A DNA stretch of 64,000 nt from Gilvimarinus sp. DA14 (GCF_024204685.1 NZ_CP100350.1:620001-684000); one strand, 5' to 3'. Shown: positions 17,816 through 26,533, counted from the first letter of the stretch. The notes: generated by a model from the sequence alone, not told the origin. Made by a program: numbers and translations.

Positions 17816-18711
17816 GACTTATCCAGCAGGTGTCCTCCCCAACCGAGCTTAGAGCGGCAGCGCTCGTAAAAATTATGGTTCAAAGGGTGGATCAATTGCA
17901 GACGCTGGGGTTTCTTACGGATGATAATCTGGTCGCCGCCGCACACCGAATCGTGAGTCTGACCATCACAGGTAACCTGGGGCACGGCGTTATTGCCCTC
18001 ACCCACAAATATGCGAACCACGCTGTCACCGGCTACCACCATCGGACGACTGCTGAGGGTATGCGGATTCATAGGGACCAGCACCAGGGCATCGAGCTTG
18101 GGGTGCATAATCGGGCCGCCGCCACTCAGCGCGTAGGCCGTCGAGCCCGTGGGGGTGGAGACGATCATGCCGTCAGAGCGCTGTGAGGTTACAAAATGAT
18201 CGTCCACATAGAGCTCAAACTCCAACATGCGGATAAACTCACCTGGATGCAGCACAACATCATTCAGGGCGTCACCGGTGCAGACGATCTCACCGTCTCG
18301 CTCTACACTCATATCCAGCAAAAAACGGCTCTCGCTGGTGAACTCGCCCGCCAGTACTTCAGCGACCTTTTGCTCGATGTCCTCTGGCACAATGTCGGTG
18401 AGAAACCCGAGCCTGCCGCGATTGATACCGAGCAGCGGCACATTGTAGTGCACCAGGTCACGAGCGCCGCTAAGCAAGCTACCGTCGCCGCCAATCACAA
18501 TAGCCAGGTCACACCCGGTGCCCAGCTTATCCATGGTCGCGATAACGGCCTGCGGATAGCGCCGCGCAGCGTCGATGATCTCGGCGGTGCGCGCCTCAAT
18601 TACAATTTGAAGCTGGCGCGAGCTGAGAAAACCAATCAACCGGTCGACACTGTACTTGGCCCGCTCGTTGTCCAGCCGGCCGATCAGGCCGATGGTGGCA
18701 AACTGTGTCAT
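17812..18711 (-). CDS. nadK: NAD kinase
   Basis: This 299-residue enzyme phosphorylates NAD to NADP with ATP. The catalytic GGDGSLLSGARD (near residue 73), the following GINRGRLGFLTDI and the conserved LSGGGPIMHPKLDALVLVPM are all present. I use the ATG at 18711 (MTQFATIGLIG) because it fits the family N-terminus and leaves a 58-base divergent gap to the DUF1853 gene; the open frame extends 25 codons further. It is the first gene of the series running down to the 5'-nucleotidase. Confidence 0.96.
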   Translation of the reverse strand: MTQFATIGLIGRLDNERAKYSVDRLIGFLSSRQLQIVIEARTAEIIDAARRYPQAVIATMDKLGTGCDLAIVIGGDGSLLSGARDLVHYNVPLLGINRGRLGFLTDIVPEDIEQKVAEVLAGEFTSESRFLLDMSVERDGEIVCTGDALNDVVLHPGEFIRMLEFELYVDDHFVTSQRSDGMIVSTPTGSTAYALSGGGPIMHPKLDALVLVPMNPHTLSSRPMVVAGDSVVRIFVGEGNNAVPQVTCDGQTHDSVCGGDQIIIRKKPQRLQLIHPLNHNFYERCRSKLGWGGHLLDKS

Positions 18712-18769
18712 GATGGTCCTTTCGCAATGCAACAGGCCGCCATTATGCCTAACAGCCAGGCAAACGCCA

Positions 18770-19726
18770 ATGACACCCGCTAACAATTGCGCACTGCAGT
18801 CGCTGCTGCCTCAACTGCGCTGTCGCCAGGTGCGCGAGCTGGCCTACGCCTGCTTTGGGCCGTCCCTTATGAGCTCACTAGGCGATGCTTCGGGCTGCTA
18901 CGAGGCGGTGCTTGATAAATGTGCTGTCGAGAAGCTACTGGCGCTCGATCGCGACCCAAAGCCACTGCTGCACTTTATTGCCCAGGTGAGCAGCACCCGC
19001 CTCGGTGTATATTTTGAAACCCTGTGGCGTTTTTACTGGCTCACGTTTAGCGATGAACGGCTACTCGGTCACAATATTCAAGTAACTCGCACTGGCAAAA
19101 CCCTGGGGGCGTTTGATTTTATTGTGCGCGCGAATCAGCAGCTGTCGCATATTGAAGCAGCGCTTAAGTTCTATCTTGGGTTCGGCTCAGATTTAACTCT
19201 GGCAGAGCAATGGCTGGGGCCGAACGCCAGCGATAACCTGGGCAAAAAGCTTCATCACATGCGCACCCACCAACTGCGCCTGGGCGAGAGCAACGAGGGG
19301 AAAGCATCCGTACAACTGCTGGCAAATTCGAGTATCAGCAGAACGCAATTTTTGCTAAAGGGATATTTATTTGCCCCCGCCCATGGCGCACCAGAGCTAC
19401 CCCCGGGGGTCAGCTCTGAAGCGGTCCAGGGCCGCTGGTATTATTTAGATCAGTTGACTTACCACGTCACCCCAACGTTACCAACCGCTTACACAATTGT
19501 GCCTCGCAATCACTGGGTGGCACCTGTAATTCACCACAGGGCCCTGCAGCCTTTGAACAATCTTCAACTGTTGCGGGCGCTTAAAAGCCAGCTCACGCGC
19601 TTAGGCAAACCAAAAATGGTGGCCAAACTTGTTCAAATGGAAAATGGGGTATGGTACGAGTGGGAAAGATTTTTTGTAGTACCCGATCAATGGCCAGGCA
19701 CCGCAAGTCCATCCCTTAACACATAG
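18770..19726 (+). CDS. DUF1853 family protein
   Basis: This 318-residue protein matches DUF1853: RQVRELAYACFGPSL at the start, VYFETLWRFYWL in the first third and LGAFDFIVRANQQLSHIEAALKFYLGF in the middle. The last motif, with spaced Asp and Glu plus Lys, recalls PD-(D/E)XK nuclease folds, but that is only a resemblance. The ATG at 18770 is the best start. Its 3' end overlaps the convergent cyclic-nucleotide-binding gene by 40 bases, so the two mRNAs are antisense to each other there. Function unknown. Confidence 0.85.
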   Translation: MTPANNCALQSLLPQLRCRQVRELAYACFGPSLMSSLGDASGCYEAVLDKCAVEKLLALDRDPKPLLHFIAQVSSTRLGVYFETLWRFYWLTFSDERLLGHNIQVTRTGKTLGAFDFIVRANQQLSHIEAALKFYLGFGSDLTLAEQWLGPNASDNLGKKLHHMRTHQLRLGESNEGKASVQLLANSSISRTQFLLKGYLFAPAHGAPELPPGVSSEAVQGRWYYLDQLTYHVTPTLPTAYTIVPRNHWVAPVIHHRALQPLNNLQLLRALKSQLTRLGKPKMVAKLVQMENGVWYEWERFFVVPDQWPGTASPSLNT

Positions 19727-20820
19727 TTCTTATCCGTTTCCAAATAGCGATCGAAATCGGCGCGGTTAAAAAGCTCACTGCCATCGGCGAGCACTTTCAC
19801 GTTAAAACCCTGTTCTCGCAGTAAGTGAGTGGCGGCGGTACTGCGCCGCCCGGTATCGCAATAACATATATAATCGACCCCCAAACGCAGCAGGCGCGAT
19901 TTAATACCCAACAAGTGCAAGGGAATGTTAACCGCACCGGGTAAATGCCCCAGGGCATATTCTTCATCGGAGCGTACATCGACAATACTGGAGCTGGTCA
20001 AATCTCTTTGCTGTAGATGACTCAAGGTCGTAGACGGCACCTGCGCGCTGCGCAGCAAGCGAAAAAATCCCTGCTTGGGTAAACTCATTAAAACGCCATC
20101 GGTGAGCATACTGACCGTGGCGTTGCGTGGTGCATCGTTAACGAGCGCATCTTCGCCAAAGCACCGACCCGCCTCTATGAGCGCCACCTGCTCAATACCG
20201 GTTGCCCCTTGGCGGGTTACCTCGGCGCGTCCCTCTTTAATAAAAAAACACTTATCGCCTATTTCACCCTGGCGAATAATCACCTCACCAGCATCGACAA
20301 CCTGAGCTGTCATTTCAGAGAAAATTTCCTCCACATTGAGCGGTGGCACTTTGTAAAACAAATTCGAATGCAATACCTGCATCATCCACTGCACGTCCTC
20401 ATCCATATCGCGGTCGCGGGCAATAACACTGTGCAGATAATCTGCCACTTGACTCCAGGTAAGCAGCTTGTCCAGCTCTTCGCTGCGCAGCCGTAAAATG
20501 GCGCAATCGGTTGCCGCTGTGGCTTGAAAGCGCCGCGGCTTGTGATGCTTAAGCGGCATTATTTCGGATCGCCCTTTGAGCAGGGTTTCTCTGCCCTCGG
20601 CGTCCTCCAGTAATAAATCCCCGTAAAGTAGGTACAAGTGGCACTGATCGACCGAGCCACGATTAAACAGTACCTGCCCAGGGTATAGATACTCAGCCTT
20701 TGCCGATTGCAACAGGACATCCAGATGCTCTGGACTCATATCTTTGAGAGGCACCAACGATTTGGCTTGTTGCAAATCGATAGACACATCCAGATGTGGT
20801 GGTTTTATTATTTGCTCCAT
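19687..20820 (-). CDS. Tandem cyclic-nucleotide-binding and rhodanese fusion protein
   Basis: This 377-residue protein has two Crp-like cyclic-nucleotide-binding domains (residues about 20-130 and 155-265) and a C-terminal rhodanese domain (about 275-365). The second CNB domain has the clearer phosphate-binding cassette (ALIEAGRCFGEDALVNDAPRNATV). The rhodanese active loop CDTGRRS keeps its cysteine. There is no DNA-binding or membrane segment, so it may be a cytosolic protein that couples a nucleotide signal to sulfur transfer or scaffolding. The ATG at 20820 is chosen over an upstream GTG. It follows the PLP enzyme gene by nine bases and is the last gene of a three-gene operon. Confidence 0.85.
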   Translation of the reverse strand: MEQIIKPPHLDVSIDLQQAKSLVPLKDMSPEHLDVLLQSAKAEYLYPGQVLFNRGSVDQCHLYLLYGDLLLEDAEGRETLLKGRSEIMPLKHHKPRRFQATAATDCAILRLRSEELDKLLTWSQVADYLHSVIARDRDMDEDVQWMMQVLHSNLFYKVPPLNVEEIFSEMTAQVVDAGEVIIRQGEIGDKCFFIKEGRAEVTRQGATGIEQVALIEAGRCFGEDALVNDAPRNATVSMLTDGVLMSLPKQGFFRLLRSAQVPSTTLSHLQQRDLTSSSIVDVRSDEEYALGHLPGAVNIPLHLLGIKSRLLRLGVDYICYCDTGRRSTAATHLLREQGFNVKVLADGSELFNRADFDRYLETDKNYVLRDGLAVPGH

Positions 20821-20829
20821 GATCACTAC

Positions 20830-21777
20830 TCAACAACAAAGAGAATAGGTTGGCTCGGGCCACTTTATTTGCGCAGCAAAGCCACGCCGCCCCTGCAGAC
20901 CGCCGCTGTGCACAACAATAATTCGCGAATTGCGTGGCCAGTAGCCCTGCGCTGCCAGCGACTCCACAGCGTAAAGCGCTTTTACCGTGTACACCGGGTC
21001 TAAGGGAATCTGGTGTTTTAGCTCAAAATCTCGCCAAAACTTCACCATTGGCTCGGGCAGCGCGCGACCATAGCCATTGCCAGCAAAACCCCACAGCAAA
21101 CGCCAGTTACCCGCACCCATCGCCCTGCCTATGGCACTCGACCCAGCTGGCGCCTTTAATACGCTGACGCCCACACAACTAATACTGGGCGGCAGCGCCT
21201 GTGCAACACCTTTTAAAGTGCCCCCGGTGCCGACCGCCATACAGACAAACTCAGGCCTGGACGAGCCAAGCTTGGCGCCAATGGCTTGGCCAAGCACCGC
21301 GGCACCTTTCTCGCCGGCGCCGTTAGCGCCACCTTCAGGAATATAGTAATCGCCAGCGCCAAGATCATTCGGGCCCTGCTGACAAATACTCCGGTAATGA
21401 TCGCGACTGACAAAAACCAGCTCCATCCCCACGCGCTCAGCATCCTGCAGGGTTTGACTAAGCTTACCGGGGCGCTCACCCCGAACCAGCGCTCGCGACA
21501 AGAAGCCGGCGTTACGCGCGGTGTGAGCCAGCGCGTAGAGGTGATTAGACCAGGCGCCGCCCGCCGTTACCAGTCGGGTAGCACCCGCTCGCTGAGCGGC
21601 TTTGAGGTTGTAAAACAGCTTGTAGAATTTATTGCCGCTGGCGTGTGGGTCGATTAAGTCATCGCGCCTGAGCAACACCTCTACCCCGCCTTTATCGCAG
21701 GCGGGTAACTCCAGGCGATGGTAGGGAACCTGCAGGGCGCGCCGCAGCAATTCTGTTTCGCTCTCGCAGGCACCCAT
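20830..21777 (-). CDS. ACC deaminase/D-cysteine desulfhydrase family PLP enzyme
   Basis: This 315-residue protein is a fold-type II PLP enzyme. The Schiff-base lysine is in HASGNKFYKL (near residue 51), followed by TAGGAWSNHLYALAHTA and the phosphate-binding GTGGTLKG. Such proteins act as D-cysteine desulfhydrases or, more rarely, ACC deaminases; D-cysteine or a related amino acid is the likelier substrate. It overlaps the coiled-coil gene by one base and precedes the rhodanese fusion by nine, so a sulfide-releasing enzyme next to a sulfurtransferase domain is plausible. That link is inference. Confidence 0.87.
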   Translation of the reverse strand: MGACESETELLRRALQVPYHRLELPACDKGGVEVLLRRDDLIDPHASGNKFYKLFYNLKAAQRAGATRLVTAGGAWSNHLYALAHTARNAGFLSRALVRGERPGKLSQTLQDAERVGMELVFVSRDHYRSICQQGPNDLGAGDYYIPEGGANGAGEKGAAVLGQAIGAKLGSSRPEFVCMAVGTGGTLKGVAQALPPSISCVGVSVLKAPAGSSAIGRAMGAGNWRLLWGFAGNGYGRALPEPMVKFWRDFELKHQIPLDPVYTVKALYAVESLAAQGYWPRNSRIIVVHSGGLQGRRGFAAQIKWPEPTYSLCC

Positions 21778-23108
21778 CAGCTGCGTCCCGCCACGTAATT
21801 TGAGTTCTGGCTGCGGTGGTGTTCGCAGCGGTTGCTTTCACCGTCGTGAAAATCGGCCGGCTCAAGCACACGTTTCACGCCCTGACCACACTCTTCACCA
21901 TCGCTGTTCACCGCCGTGCAGTATGGCGAATGGTGATGATCCAGCCAGAGCTTGTACGACTGCAAACTCAGGCCAGTGCGCTCGGCGGCAAACGCCACGG
22001 GGTCTGCCATATAATCCGGCACTTCGTCGGCGCTCAGAGTGAGTTGCCCGCAACCAGGGGCAAACACCACAAAGCTGATACCCGCCTTTTTCATCGGCGC
22101 TAACAACTGTACTGCGCCATGATTGAGCAGAGAGTCCCGCTCGCGCTGCAACACAGCCAGCTCTTCGCGCAAACTTTCCTCTTGCTGTTGGCGGTAGAAT
22201 AGCTCCATTTCACGCATATCCAGCAGTTGCTGCATGTGCTCGGTTGACTCTTCCAGTTTCGCTTGCAGCTGTTCGGCAAATCCCGCCTCGAGCGCTTCAA
22301 TTTCGGCGCCGCCATCTTGTTGCAGCGCGCGCAGTTTGTGTTCGTAGTATTCCCGCAACCCTTCTATCTTACCGTCTTTTAACGCCAGCTCGTGCTCGAG
22401 CTCTTGAATCCGGCTGCTGGCGTGTTTGACAGCTTCATCGGCATGATCAAGTCTTTGCTGATAGTTATCGAGGCGTATTTGATGCTCGCGTTTAAGGCCG
22501 TCGAGCTTTAATGCCATGCGATTTTTGAGCGTATTAATGCGCAGCCGCTGTTCTTTTAAGGTATGCGCCAGCCGGGTGCGCATGGTGGTAGCAAACTCCC
22601 GCTCCAGGTTAGCGCGTAAATTTTGCTGATCTGGCGCCGACTCTGTCTCTGCTTCGCGTTCACTGCGGGGAAAAACCAGCCCCAGGCGGTTAGCGGCAAT
22701 GGCTTTTTTCATCAGCACAAAGCTGTTACGACCAGGCTCCATCACAGGATCCCAGAGCTTGGTTTTTTGCCAATCTATCGGGCATTGGCTGTAACAGGCT
22801 AGCGCAATCGGGCCGGCGCCCAGGTCGGGGCCTCGCGCGGCATTGTCCGCCAATGCCTGGAGCGGGACATTCCAGCGTTTGGCGATCATGCCTCCAGCTT
22901 CAAATTCAGCGAGAAAAAACACACACGCGGTAATGCGCAGAGACGGGTTAATACGCAGGTAAACCGCCGACATTTGGCGGTGGGCGAACTCCGGAATGGG
23001 TACAAAGCCATCCATAATGGCTTCAAACTCCGGGTACTGTAACTCACGGTCTATTTTGCCTTCATCGAAAACGATAACGGCTTCGACATTGATTGCCTGG
23101 CTGGACAT
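21777..23108 (-). CDS. Long coiled-coil protein of unknown function
   Basis: I do not recognise the function of this 443-residue protein. The N-terminal 150 residues look globular (VEAVIVFDEGKIDRELQYP at the start). A long charged region from about 165 to 330 has heptad-like Leu spacing and should form a coiled coil. The C-terminal 110 residues are globular and end in a Cys/His-rich patch (PYC, EECGQG, RCEHH) that may bind a metal. There is no P-loop, so a ParA-type ATPase label would be wrong. It is the first gene of the operon with the PLP enzyme and the rhodanese fusion. Confidence 0.75.
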   Translation of the reverse strand: MSSQAINVEAVIVFDEGKIDRELQYPEFEAIMDGFVPIPEFAHRQMSAVYLRINPSLRITACVFFLAEFEAGGMIAKRWNVPLQALADNAARGPDLGAGPIALACYSQCPIDWQKTKLWDPVMEPGRNSFVLMKKAIAANRLGLVFPRSEREAETESAPDQQNLRANLEREFATTMRTRLAHTLKEQRLRINTLKNRMALKLDGLKREHQIRLDNYQQRLDHADEAVKHASSRIQELEHELALKDGKIEGLREYYEHKLRALQQDGGAEIEALEAGFAEQLQAKLEESTEHMQQLLDMREMELFYRQQQEESLREELAVLQRERDSLLNHGAVQLLAPMKKAGISFVVFAPGCGQLTLSADEVPDYMADPVAFAAERTGLSLQSYKLWLDHHHSPYCTAVNSDGEECGQGVKRVLEPADFHDGESNRCEHHRSQNSNYVAGRS

Positions 23109-23272
23109 GGCCGCCCCTTAGCTCTTATCCGTAATTCTGGCATTGCTATAGCGAAGCCAAAGTATAGGGATTTAGCGGTATGAAATCAGCAACTTGCGTA
23201 GTGGGGAGGGAAAGATCGATAAAATGTGGGAATCAGTTCAGCTTTTTCGGGATGGGGTTATAACCGTAAGGA

Positions 23273-23356
23273 CTACACCTCTGCGTAGTCCTCACCGGTT
23301 TCATCATCTATTTCGTCAAAAGACACATCTAATAGCTCTTCCAGATAATCTTGCAT
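23273..23356 (-). CDS. Acidic 27-residue small ORF
   Basis: This ORF encodes a very acidic peptide (MQDYLEELLDVSFDEIDDET, then seven more residues ending in V) with about eleven Asp/Glu and no Lys or Arg. An excellent ribosome binding site, AAGGAG, lies eight bases before the ATG. The stop codon sits inside an eight-base inverted repeat (AGGACTAC, eight-base loop, GTAGTCCT). I recognise no family. It lies alone between the coiled-coil gene and the tRNA operon. It could be a small regulatory protein, a toxin-neutralising peptide or chance; the ribosome binding site is the main support. Confidence 0.45.
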   Translation of the reverse strand: MQDYLEELLDVSFDEIDDETGEDYAEV

Positions 23357-23613
23357 ACTCGTTCTCCTTGTTTATATCGCAAGTGGCGCTTTGCCTCTTG
23401 CCAGCGTTGTGGAGCGCTGAGTCCAGAATTCCACACCTGTGTGACAGTAATGTGATAATCGGGTTCGCCTAAAGCGCGGATTTTGTGAAGGCAGGCAAGG
23501 TTTAGGTACAAAGGGGGTTAGCGACTCGCGCCCGGAAAGAACAACGCACCCTTGGGGCGCCCCCAGGCCATATTGGCACCCCCTCCGAGGGCAAGTAGAA
23601 GATCGCTCAAAAA

Positions 23614-23712
23614 TTCATCGCCCCGTCCGTGACCGACTTGGACATTTAAACGGGCATAAAAAAAGGCCCCACAGTGTGGAGCCTTTTCGTAATAGTGGCG
23701 GACCGGACGGGA
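23614..23712. repeat. Direct repeat copy A (tRNA-Asp 3' end plus terminator)
   Basis: These 99 bases are nearly identical to a second copy 195 bases away. The copy contains a terminator-like hairpin and ends with 17 bases identical to the 3' end of the tRNA-Asp gene including CCA, after which similarity stops. This looks like a scar of tandem duplication or of an element that once used the tRNA end. Confidence 0.85.
23656..23687 (-). terminator. Duplicate copy of the tRNA-operon terminator
   Basis: On the minus strand GGCTCCACA and TGTGGGGCC form a stem followed by seven T. It lies in repeat copy A, with no intact gene directly upstream except the tRNA operon beyond the first terminator. Confidence 0.6.
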
Positions 23713-23746
23713 AACACTCGGGCCGTCCTTGGCCCTCGCCCTGCGG

Positions 23747-23788
23747 ACAGCGCATGCGCGCTGTGCAAAATGGCTATCCTGCCATTTT
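23747..23788. repeat. Two hairpins between the tRNA-Asp repeats
   Basis: Two perfect inverted repeats lie three bases apart: ACAGCGC and GCGCTGT around a four-base loop, then AAAATGGC and GCCATTTT around a six-base loop. They occupy the segment between the two 99-base copies. No gene is visible here. Confidence 0.7.
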
Positions 23789-23808
23789 GTCGAACACCGC
23801 TTCGCGGG

Positions 23809-23907
23809 TTCATCGTCCCGTCCGTGACCGACATGGACATTTTAAACAGACATAAAAAAAGCCCCACATTGTGGAGCCTTTTCTGAATAGTGGCGGACCG
23901 GACGGGA
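23809..23907. repeat. Direct repeat copy B (overlaps tRNA-Asp 3' end)
   Basis: This is the second 99-base copy, which runs from CATCGTCCCG through the functional terminator into the first 17 bases (3' end) of the tRNA-Asp gene on the minus strand. Differences from copy A are scattered single bases and one-base indels, so the duplication is not very recent. Confidence 0.85.
23853..23882 (-). terminator. Terminator of the tRNA-Val/tRNA-Asp operon
   Basis: On the minus strand AGGCTCCACA pairs with TGTGGGGCTT (two G-U pairs), followed by a run of seven T. It begins eight bases after the CCA of tRNA-Asp. Confidence 0.85.
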
Positions 23908-23967
23908 CTCGAACCCGCGACCTCCGGCGTGACAGGCCGGCATTCTAACCAGCTGAACTACCGGTCC
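23891..23967 (-). tRNA. tRNA-Asp (GTC)
   Basis: The 77-base gene reads GGACCGGTAGTTCAGCTGG at the 5' end, has anticodon loop CTGTCAC (GTC), T loop GGTTCGAGTCC and an encoded CCA. The acceptor arms pair fully. It is the second gene of a two-tRNA operon, 12 bases after tRNA-Val. Confidence 0.97.
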
Positions 23968-23979
23968 GCATTCCTGATT

Positions 23980-24055
23980 TGGTGGGTGGTACAGGGATCG
24001 AACCTGTGACCCTCGCCTTGTAAGGGCGATGCTCTCCCAGCTGAGCTAACCACCC
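23980..24055 (-). tRNA. tRNA-Val (TAC)
   Basis: The 76-base gene begins GGGTGGTTAGCTCAGCTGGG, has anticodon loop CTTACAA (TAC), T loop GGTTCGATCCC and an encoded CCA. It is the first gene of the tRNA operon. Confidence 0.97.
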
Positions 24056-24073
24056 CCCGATCAGGTGGAACGC

Positions 24074-24101
24074 ATTCTACCCAAAAGCTTTCCACTGTCA
24101 A
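24074..24101 (-). promoter_or_regulatory. Sigma-70 promoter of the tRNA operon
   Basis: On the minus strand a perfect -35 TTGACA is followed by 16 bases and -10 TAGAAT. The tRNA-Val gene starts 18 bases after the -10. The same intergenic space also holds the leader of the divergent sensor kinase gene. Confidence 0.85.
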
Positions 24102-24279
24102 ACACTATTTCAAAAAAATTTAGCTAAGTGTTTAACTTATATACATTTATTGCGAATGTTGGGCAGTTTGTACAGCTTCTGATCCACCTCTCTTTATCTG
24201 CCATATTGCCACCGGTTATCGACGGGCTCAGTTCGGTGCTAGACTTTGACGCTTTGACGATATTCAGCGTAATTACGAA

Positions 24280-25749
24280 ATGCAGTTAATCGCAGCTCTA
24301 ACTTCAATTTTAATCCTGCTGGCGCAGCCTGTGTGGGCCGACACCACCGCGGTGTCTGAGCGAGATTGGCTGTGGGTTACCATTATTATTCTGCTGTTAC
24401 TGCAGTCAGGGCTGATTATCGGTATGCAACGCAGCCGCCTGAAGCTCAAGCACGCGCGCCAGGCACTGTTTGAATCGCAAAAAGAGCTGGAGGCCAAGGT
24501 GAGCGACCGCACCGAGTCTCTGCACCGTACTAATGATCAGCTCTACGAGGAAATTGGACGCCACGAAGCCACCGAGCTGCTGCTACGTGAAACCCAGGAA
24601 TACTTGCACAGTATTATTAACTCTATGCCCTCGGTCATTATCGGGGTCACCCACCGCGGGTTTATCACCCATTGGAACGCTGCGGCGAGCGAAAAGACCG
24701 GTATCGAGTCAGCCGATGCGCTCAATAAACACCTGCGTGATGTCTACCCCAGTCTGCCAGTGGACGGCGATATTATCAGCGACACCATTGAGGCGGGCAT
24801 TCCCTACACCAGTCAAAACATCCAGGAAACTTACGCCGGCGAGCTGCACTACAGTGATCTGACCATCTACCCGCTGATTGCGGTTCAGGCTATTGGGGCC
24901 GTTATCCGCATCGACGACGTCACCATGCGGGTAAGGGTAGAAAACATGATGATTCAGAACGAGAAAATGCTGTCTCTGGGGGAGCTTGCCGCCGGTATGG
25001 CGCACGAGATCAACAACCCCCTAAGCACCATTTTGCACGGTGTACAAAATATCTACCGCCGAATTTCTCCATCTTTAGCTGCAAATAAAGAGGCGGCACA
25101 AAACCATAACCTCTCGCTCGAACAACTGATGGCGTACTTGGACGAGCGAAAAATATCCCAGTTTTTAGAAGATATTCGCGAAGCCGGCGAGCGCTCTGCA
25201 GATATTGTTACCAATATGCTGGATTTTTCGCGCTCCAGCGGGCAATCTCAAAGGCTCTTTGATCTCACCCACGTTATCCGCCACGGTGTAGAGCTGCTGG
25301 CAGCCGAGCGCGCGCAGCTGCCCGATATTCGCTTAGCGCTGGATAGCGCAGTACCACAAATAATGGGCAGCGCCGCCGAAATCCAGCAAGTGCTCCTTAA
25401 TTTGGTGCGCAATGCCGCCCAGGCCATAGGCGATGACTTCGATAATTCAGACTGGATCAAAATCACCTTGCGGCAAACCGACGTCGACGCCATCTTGGAA
25501 GTCGAAGACAGTGGCCCGGGTATGGCCGAGGAAGTAGCACGACACATATTTGAGCCTTTTTTCACAACCAAAGAGATTGGTCAGGGCACAGGCCTTGGAC
25601 TTTCGGTATCATATTTTATAGTGACGGAACACCATGGGGGCAGCATTGAAGTATCATCCACCCCCGGTGAAGGAACACGGTTTACGGTGAAACTGCCCAA
25701 GCAATCAGCCTCGGCAGGTTCAATTTCTCCACCTCCATTACTTCACTGA
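24280..25749 (+). CDS. PAS-containing sensor histidine kinase
   Basis: This 489-residue kinase has a signal-peptide-like N-terminus, a transmembrane segment near residues 31-48, a short coiled coil (about 55-105), a PAS domain (about 110-225), the H-box GMAHEINNPLS (near 243) and an HATPase domain with NLVRNAAQAI, EDSGPGM and GQGTGLGLS. There is almost no periplasmic sensing domain, so the signal is probably cytosolic and read by the PAS domain. No response regulator is adjacent, so the partner is encoded elsewhere. It is followed 20 bases later by a lipoprotein gene and then trmA. No strong ribosome binding site precedes the ATG. Confidence 0.92.
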   Translation: MQLIAALTSILILLAQPVWADTTAVSERDWLWVTIIILLLLQSGLIIGMQRSRLKLKHARQALFESQKELEAKVSDRTESLHRTNDQLYEEIGRHEATELLLRETQEYLHSIINSMPSVIIGVTHRGFITHWNAAASEKTGIESADALNKHLRDVYPSLPVDGDIISDTIEAGIPYTSQNIQETYAGELHYSDLTIYPLIAVQAIGAVIRIDDVTMRVRVENMMIQNEKMLSLGELAAGMAHEINNPLSTILHGVQNIYRRISPSLAANKEAAQNHNLSLEQLMAYLDERKISQFLEDIREAGERSADIVTNMLDFSRSSGQSQRLFDLTHVIRHGVELLAAERAQLPDIRLALDSAVPQIMGSAAEIQQVLLNLVRNAAQAIGDDFDNSDWIKITLRQTDVDAILEVEDSGPGMAEEVARHIFEPFFTTKEIGQGTGLGLSVSYFIVTEHHGGSIEVSSTPGEGTRFTVKLPKQSASAGSISPPPLLH

Positions 25750-25769
25750 GTCGATAAGGGTTCTCTGGC

Positions 25770-26525
25770 ATGTCACTATTTACTCCCCTGCGCCTTGGCG
25801 CTTTTTATTTCGCCGCTTGCACCTTGCTTAGCGCCTGCCAAACCAAACCGGTAGTGCCGCCGACCCAGTCCGAATTAGAAAACTATGCGGCCCAGGTTCA
25901 GCGCACTGCGGTAAACGATTTAACTGTGATACAGCAATGCGAAAACTTAGGTGGCAGTATTGGCATGCTCGCAGTCACTGCCCGAGACACCTGGGAGTTC
26001 AGCAATAGTCATTTACTAGCGGCGGCCGAGTCGCTCCAGGCGCACCAAAGCAAGGACATCGTTCACTGGCAAGACCAAGCCTACTCCCTGCAAACCCTGG
26101 CAATGGTGAAAGAGGCAAGTCAAAGCCGCGCCCAAAGCCTGAATCTTTCCCAGCGAGTTCCCAGCGCGCAAAAAGCGACCTGCGAGCGGGAACTGCGGCG
26201 TATTGAAACCACCTCCTACGCGGACATTGGCGCTGACCCAAGGCTAAGTCAGGCACTGTTGGCCAGCACCAGCAATACAACAGCAGACTTCGCCGGCGTT
26301 ACCCAGATAGCCGATCAATTCAGCCCTTGGCCCGAGCCTGGACGCACCTACTTCACCCTCAAACAGTCGATTGATAAGGAATGCGAGGCCAATTCGCGTA
26401 TAATGCCGCTGGTTAATCGTTGGCCCGACGAGGTCTATGCCTATTTTTGTGGCGACAAACCCATCTCCCTGATCGAGTGCCACTGGGTTGAATGCACCAG
26501 CCAGGCAGCCGGTCGCGCTAATTGA
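25770..26525 (+). CDS. Lipoprotein of unknown function
   Basis: This 251-residue protein starts with a lipoprotein signal peptide whose lipobox is LLSAC (Cys near residue 23), so it should be membrane-anchored in the envelope. The mature part has several scattered cysteines and a helical middle section with no family I recognise. It lies between the sensor kinase (20 bases) and trmA (eight bases) and is probably co-transcribed with both. A link to signalling through the kinase is possible but rests on position only. Confidence 0.8.
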   Translation: MSLFTPLRLGAFYFAACTLLSACQTKPVVPPTQSELENYAAQVQRTAVNDLTVIQQCENLGGSIGMLAVTARDTWEFSNSHLLAAAESLQAHQSKDIVHWQDQAYSLQTLAMVKEASQSRAQSLNLSQRVPSAQKATCERELRRIETTSYADIGADPRLSQALLASTSNTTADFAGVTQIADQFSPWPEPGRTYFTLKQSIDKECEANSRIMPLVNRWPDEVYAYFCGDKPISLIECHWVECTSQAAGRAN

Positions 26526-26533
26526 GACATTGA

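Noticed and set aside
23329-23511. A 60-codon open frame overlapping the 27-residue ORF, ending LRYKQGERVCKIIWKSY.
   Set aside because: It has only a TTG start with no ribosome binding site and a stop four codons upstream. It could be a gene remnant but cannot be supported.
24180-24205. TGATCC-N16-CATA upstream of the sensor kinase gene.
   Set aside because: One mismatch in the four-base -10 at this spacing is expected by chance in the window, and the gene is not a known target of that sigma factor.
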